This document shows, piece by piece, positions 60,625 to 64,000 of a stretch of DNA of 64,000 nt. The position numbers and the translations under genes are program-made. The notes beneath the pieces were generated by a model. It ran no database searches. It was given only the letters and a program-made list of their open reading frames with translations, and was not told the DNA's origin. This DNA comes from Ignavibacteria bacterium (GTDB lineage: Bacteria; Bacteroidota; Ignavibacteria; Tepidaquicellales; OLB5). Numbering within the stretch: the stretch's first letter is position 1; each line of letters begins with the position of its first letter. Where the stretch lies: positions 1,991,902 to 2,055,901 of the forward strand of contig JAFLBX010000001.1 in assembly GCA_017303675.1 (NCBI GenBank), read 5' to 3'.

Positions 60625-62139
60625 TTAGTGAGAATATTGTTTAAGAAGCTCAGTAAGCAATCTTACGCCATAGCCCGTTGCTCCCGGGGTATGGTATTCT
60701 TCGGCGGATTCACCCAGACCCATTGCCACACTTGCAATATCAAGATGTGCCCACGGGTATTTATCCTGTACGAATTTCTTCAGGAAGATTCCGCCCATAA
60801 TTGTGCCGGCCTGTCTTGCGGGACCCGCATTTTTAATATCTGCGATCTCGCTCTTCATCAGCTTGTCATATTCATTGTACAAAGGCATTTCCCATACTCT
60901 CTCATATGTCTTTTCGCCGGCTGCGAATATTTTTTTGTTAAGCTCTTTATCATTGCCCATTAATCCTGCAAGCAGGTGGCCAAAACAGATTATTGCCGCT
61001 CCTGTTAATGTGCAAAGATCAATTACAGCCTTGGGTTTATAGTTTGCTGCGTATTCAAGCGCATCTGCAAGTATCAGCCTGCCTTCTGCGTCAGTATTGT
61101 CTATTTCAATTGTTATTCCGCCATAGCTTTTTATAACATCACCCGGCTTATATGCGCCAGCATCGGGCATATTTTCAACTGCGGGAATGAGCCCTATCAG
61201 GTTCATTTTGTATTTAAGCCTTGCTACTGCTTCAAAGGCTCCAACTACTGCGGCTGCGCCGCCCATATCCATCTTCATTGCGTCCATTCCCTGTGCGGGC
61301 TTTATTGAAATTCCGCCTGAATCAAATGTAACGCCTTTGCCTACAAGTACTACAGGCTTCTCTGATTTATTAGCGCCGAAATACTGCAGTATTAAAAATC
61401 TTGGCGGATTTACACTGCCTTTGCCTACATTAAGTACGCCGCCCATGTTCAGCTGGGCAATTTTCTTTTCATCATATACTGTTACCTGGTAGCCCGCCTT
61501 GGTGCTTGATTTTTTTACATACTCTGCGAATTTATCAGGTGTTAAAAAGTTTGAAGGCTCGTTTTCAAGCTCTCTTGCTACAATTGCAGCATCGCAGATT
61601 GTCTTTGCATCCTTCAGGGCTTCTGTGCCTTCGCGTGTGTATTTGGGTGAATCAGTAAAGAAAATTACTTCATTGAACGGTACAAAATCATTTTTAGCGT
61701 AATATTTTTTGGGTGAGTACTGTGTTAAAAATACGCCTTCGCATATTGCCTGCATAATATCATAATGCGAAGCATTGGTAACGCTTTTTATGAATGCAAG
61801 ATCAGGTACTTCGAATGAGACCGATGTCAGCTTCATTGCATTCAGCTTCCTGGCTGCTGCGGCATACGCTTTTCTTAATCCTTCAAGTGTTATCTCTTTG
61901 GAATTTCCCAGCCCTATAACCATTAATCTTTTGCTGCGGTTATCGGGACCGAGGTAGGTTAATATTGTTGTGTTTGATTTTGCCTTAAAATCATTCGTCT
62001 CTATTAACGTATCAAGGGTTCCTTTGAATAAAGTGTTCAGCCAGTGCATCTTTGTTGATACCTGGTCTTCAAAGGTTACCGATGCAACAACATCGGATTT
62101 TATATCCTTGATCTTCTTTACCTCATATTTGATTTTCAT
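60625..62139 (-). CDS. pepA: Leucyl aminopeptidase (M17)
   Basis: 504 residues. The catalytic domain shows GKGVTFDSGGISIKP with Lys268, Asp273 and Lys280, Asp291 in MKMDMGG, and NTDAEGRLIL with Asp350, Glu352 and Arg354, matching the E. coli PepA set offset by two. It is a hexameric dizinc peptidase releasing N-terminal residues. A GGAG lies about nine bases before the ATG. Its start precedes the MFS gene in the same direction, suggesting co-transcription. Confidence 0.96.
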   Translation of the reverse strand: MKIKYEVKKIKDIKSDVVASVTFEDQVSTKMHWLNTLFKGTLDTLIETNDFKAKSNTTILTYLGPDNRSKRLMVIGLGNSKEITLEGLRKAYAAAARKLNAMKLTSVSFEVPDLAFIKSVTNASHYDIMQAICEGVFLTQYSPKKYYAKNDFVPFNEVIFFTDSPKYTREGTEALKDAKTICDAAIVARELENEPSNFLTPDKFAEYVKKSSTKAGYQVTVYDEKKIAQLNMGGVLNVGKGSVNPPRFLILQYFGANKSEKPVVLVGKGVTFDSGGISIKPAQGMDAMKMDMGGAAAVVGAFEAVARLKYKMNLIGLIPAVENMPDAGAYKPGDVIKSYGGITIEIDNTDAEGRLILADALEYAANYKPKAVIDLCTLTGAAIICFGHLLAGLMGNDKELNKKIFAAGEKTYERVWEMPLYNEYDKLMKSEIADIKNAGPARQAGTIMGGIFLKKFVQDKYPWAHLDIASVAMGLGESAEEYHTPGATGYGVRLLTELLKQYSH

Positions 62140-62233
62140 TTATATCTCCGCGTAAAATAAGTTTTATATTTAATTTTTTAATTTCTTTTATTAATAATTA
62201 ATTGCTAATTGCTAATTGAAAATTGTTAATTGA

Positions 62234-63229
62234 TTATATGTATTTTTCCGCCTTCTCAGTCACTTCCTTCACCAGTTTATCTATATCTCCGCCGGGTATG
62301 AATGTACCTGATGCGTTCTGGTGGCCGCCGCCGCCGAATTCTTTGGCCAGCTCATTGGATCTGACATCGCCTTTGGAGCGGAAGCTCAGCTTAACACCGC
62401 GCTGTGTCTGGGTAATTACAATTCCCATAACAACTGTGCTTAAGCTCATTAAATGCGAGCTGAAACCTTCTATGGCATATTCATCTGTTGAAGTCTCTTC
62501 AAAATCCTTTCGAAATATTACTGAATAAGCAAGCTTTCCCTCATACATCAGCGTTACGTTATTCAGGAACCTTCCAAGCAGGTGAAGCCTGCCTATTGTT
62601 GCCTGGTTGTAGACTTCCTCGTAAATATCATACGGGTTCAGACCGTATGTTAACAGGTCTGCTGTTATAGTGTGAGTTTCCTCATCTGTACGGTTGAACT
62701 TGAATGAACCGGTATCTGTCATTATAGCTGTGTATAATGCCAGTGCCATTTCTTTTGTTATGATTCCGCTTTTGCCTTCGGCTTTTTCTATTTCTTTAAA
62801 GAACCGGTACAGTATCTCGCCGGTAGCGGGGGAGTCTGTATCTACAATATATTCATTAAACAGCTCCGGGTTAAAACCCAGGTGATGATCTATCAGAATT
62901 TTTTTTGCTTTACTTGCCTGAATGTAAGGTGCCAGAGTCCTTAAGCGCTGGTATTCATTGGTATCCAGAATAAAGATCACATCTGCGTTTAAAATACGCT
63001 CCTTATGCGTCGTTTCATCGAATTGCTCTATTACCTGTTCCTTATCAAGGAATTTGTAATTTTCAGGCGTAGGGGAGTAGTTTAAAATTCCGGCGTTTTT
63101 GCCAAGTGACTTTAAATAAATTTGAAGAGCAATTTCACTGCCTATTGAATCCCCGTCGGGGTTTACGTGGCTTGTTAATATAAACTCTTGATTATTATTA
63201 ATTAAACTAACAATATCCCTATTCATCAT
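62234..63229 (-). CDS. nrnA: DHH-family nanoRNase/pAp phosphatase (NrnA-like)
   Basis: 331 residues. DHH motifs are TSHVNPDGDSIGSE (His21, Asp25, Asp27), ILDTNEYQ, LIDHHLGFN (Asp114-His115-His116) and MTDTGSF; the DHHA1 domain has EFGGGGHQNASG. NrnA degrades two- to five-nucleotide RNAs and dephosphorylates pAp. It starts MM, so either Met could be used. The short AT-rich gap after it, up to the aminopeptidase, holds only TAATTGCTAATTG direct repeats. Confidence 0.93.
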   Translation of the reverse strand: MMNRDIVSLINNNQEFILTSHVNPDGDSIGSEIALQIYLKSLGKNAGILNYSPTPENYKFLDKEQVIEQFDETTHKERILNADVIFILDTNEYQRLRTLAPYIQASKAKKILIDHHLGFNPELFNEYIVDTDSPATGEILYRFFKEIEKAEGKSGIITKEMALALYTAIMTDTGSFKFNRTDEETHTITADLLTYGLNPYDIYEEVYNQATIGRLHLLGRFLNNVTLMYEGKLAYSVIFRKDFEETSTDEYAIEGFSSHLMSLSTVVMGIVITQTQRGVKLSFRSKGDVRSNELAKEFGGGGHQNASGTFIPGGDIDKLVKEVTEKAEKYI

Positions 63230-63302
63230 GTCAAAAAAGTAATATAATTAAAAAATAAGGATTTAGCAATGATTATTTATGATTGAATACCGGCTTGATT
63301 AG

Positions 63303-63542
63303 TCACCCTCCCCCCATCGAGGCCGAAGGACTGCCCCGGCACGTGTGAGTTGGAGGTGGTTAACAGTAATTATCCAGAACCGTAGTCGAACCTTTAAGGG
63401 TTCGCACTTAGAAAATTGATTTATCCTCACAAACCTTTAAGCCGCAATGTAAGTTCTGAAAGTGGCTCGAATGCTGATTAGCAGCTTCTCGTTGGAGTGC
63501 ATCAACTAAGTTGATGCATGCATTGACATAGTCAGTGCTCTC
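63303..63542. repeat. Repeat cluster: families B, G and I
   Basis: CACCCTCCCCCCATCGAGGC (63304) is family B-like. CGTAGTCGAACCTTTAAGGG (63386) is family G. TTGGAGTGCATCAACTAAGT and GCATTGACATAGTCAGTGCT (63493-63540) are family I, as at 6628. With the hairpin at 63577 this fills the 448-base gap 63230-63677. Confidence 0.6.
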
Positions 63543-63576
63543 CAGGAAAAGCAAACTGATCAATGAGTAAAAGTAA

Positions 63577-63609
63577 AAACCTGCCGGGTCTCCAAGACCC
63601 GGCAGGTTT
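63577..63609 (-). terminator. Terminator of the rightmost T9SS gene
   Basis: On the minus strand AAACCTGCCGGGTC pairs perfectly with GACCCGGCAGGTTT (14 bp, five-base loop) and is followed by TTTAC. It lies 69 bases after the stop at 63678. Confidence 0.75.
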
Positions 63610-63677
63610 ATAAACGATTCTAAACTTCATTTTCAAGAAAATGCTTCAGGCATTTTCGCAGACCCGCCCTGGCGGGA

Positions 63678-64000
63678 TCATTTTATCAAAACCATCTTCT
63701 TGGTTTCTGTATAGACGTCCCGCTGGGACGTCTCAGCTTTGACAGAATAAAAATATAACCCACTCGCTAAATTACTTCCGTCAAACATCATTTCATAACT
63801 TCCGGCTTGTTTGTATTCGCTAACACTGAATACCTCTCTGCCAAGAAGATCATATATCTTTATCGATACATTGGCATCGTTTGGTATATCAAACTTAATG
63901 TTTGTTGTTGGATTAAACGGATTCGGATAATTCTGATGCAGCTTAAACGACCTTGGTGTATTGTTTGTATTGCTGCTGATGTTCTGGTTTAACGATTTAC
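63678..64000 (-). CDS. T9SS cargo protein, C-terminal fragment with in-frame repeat
   Basis: The gene runs off the right edge; 107 codons are visible. It ends with a T9SS type-A domain: LHQNYPNPFNPTTNIKFDIP, IYDLLGREVFSV, GSNLASGLYFYSVKAE and KKMVLIK. Between FYSVKAE and the terminal TETKKMVLIK the residues TSQRDVY are encoded by a family A palindrome (63712-63734), where other sorting domains in this window have a short turn. The upstream function is outside the window. Confidence 0.88.
   Translation of the reverse strand, partial: KSLNQNISSNTNNTPRSFKLHQNYPNPFNPTTNIKFDIPNDANVSIKIYDLLGREVFSVSEYKQAGSYEMMFDGSNLASGLYFYSVKAETSQRDVYTETKKMVLIK
63712..63734. repeat. Family A palindrome inside a T9SS sorting domain
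   Basis: TAGACGTCCC-GCT-GGGACGTCTC, the same unit as at 8852 and 11471, here inside the minus-strand coding frame without a stop. Confidence 0.88.

Noticed and set aside
1..64000. tRNA or rRNA genes
   Set aside because: I saw no cloverleaf with a GGTTCRA T-loop and no rRNA-like stretch in the gaps; a covariance-model search could still find one.

Overview
The window is AT-rich bacterial chromosome with about 58 recognisable protein genes and no rRNA, tRNA or CRISPR array that I could see. Six exported proteins end in the same roughly 80-residue module (NYPNPFNP, then an SGIYFYRL-like stretch, then KKM.L.K), which is the type-A sorting domain of the type IX secretion system. With signal peptides ending in SQ, TAnnTTTG promoter boxes, a DUF1501/DUF1549 pair, and DivIVA beside YggS, this suggests an Ignavibacteria-like member of the Bacteroidota/Chlorobiota group. 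That placement is inference; no marker rRNA is present.

Layout. 1-6600: two secreted proteins on the minus strand, then yggS, divIVA, a purine nucleoside phosphorylase with a degenerate tandem paralogue, and a homocysteine S-methyltransferase. 6700-10010: an arsenic island (arsC, a GDCCxxC small protein, arsR, arsM, acr3); acr3 carries one in-frame stop. 10300-13320: recA, recX and an AI-2E family exporter. 13470-17550: a cysteine-cluster protein and a DUF1501 + DUF1549/DUF1553 pair. 17600-22300: an unknown helical protein and two T9SS cargo proteins. 22850-27850: a minus-strand block (sugar-nucleotide reductase-like SDR, beta-lactamase-like hydrolase, cupin, YD-like repeat protein, alanine aminotransferase-like enzyme). 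28560-34070: rsmB, an Rrf2 regulator, cysteine desulfurase, a barrel-like protein, an IscA-type protein and a Tat-exported superoxide dismutase. 34170-41200: two lipoproteins, a heme-motif T9SS protein, a PIG-L deacetylase and an APC permease. 41290-45210 (minus): Rieske protein, toxin-antitoxin pair, MBL hydrolase, ABC-F ATPase. 45280-45980: a REP-associated tyrosine transposase between its hairpins. 46160-53140: a T9SS protein and a giant alpha-2-macroglobulin. 53580-64000 (minus): SnoaL-like protein, two DUF3592 proteins, queG, a GIY-YIG nuclease, a TonB-like protein, an MFS transporter, leucyl aminopeptidase, NrnA and the tail of another T9SS protein.

The most unusual property is the density and diversity of short palindromic repeats. 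At least nine families fill the intergenic spaces, and three copies lie in-frame inside coding sequence: two different families in queG and a third in the sorting domain of the last gene. They add short peptide inserts without breaking the frame, recalling the Rickettsia palindromic elements. One copy also supplies the Shine-Dalgarno sequence of the Rrf2 regulator. The RAYT with flanking hairpins, and the GIY-YIG nuclease buried in another repeat field, are candidate agents of this spread. Other points to check are the acr3 nonsense codon, a TonB-like protein with a cytoplasmic Cys4 domain, the degenerate phosphorylase paralogue, and two small genes (a secreted 47-residue peptide and a 45-residue basic peptide coupled to queG).
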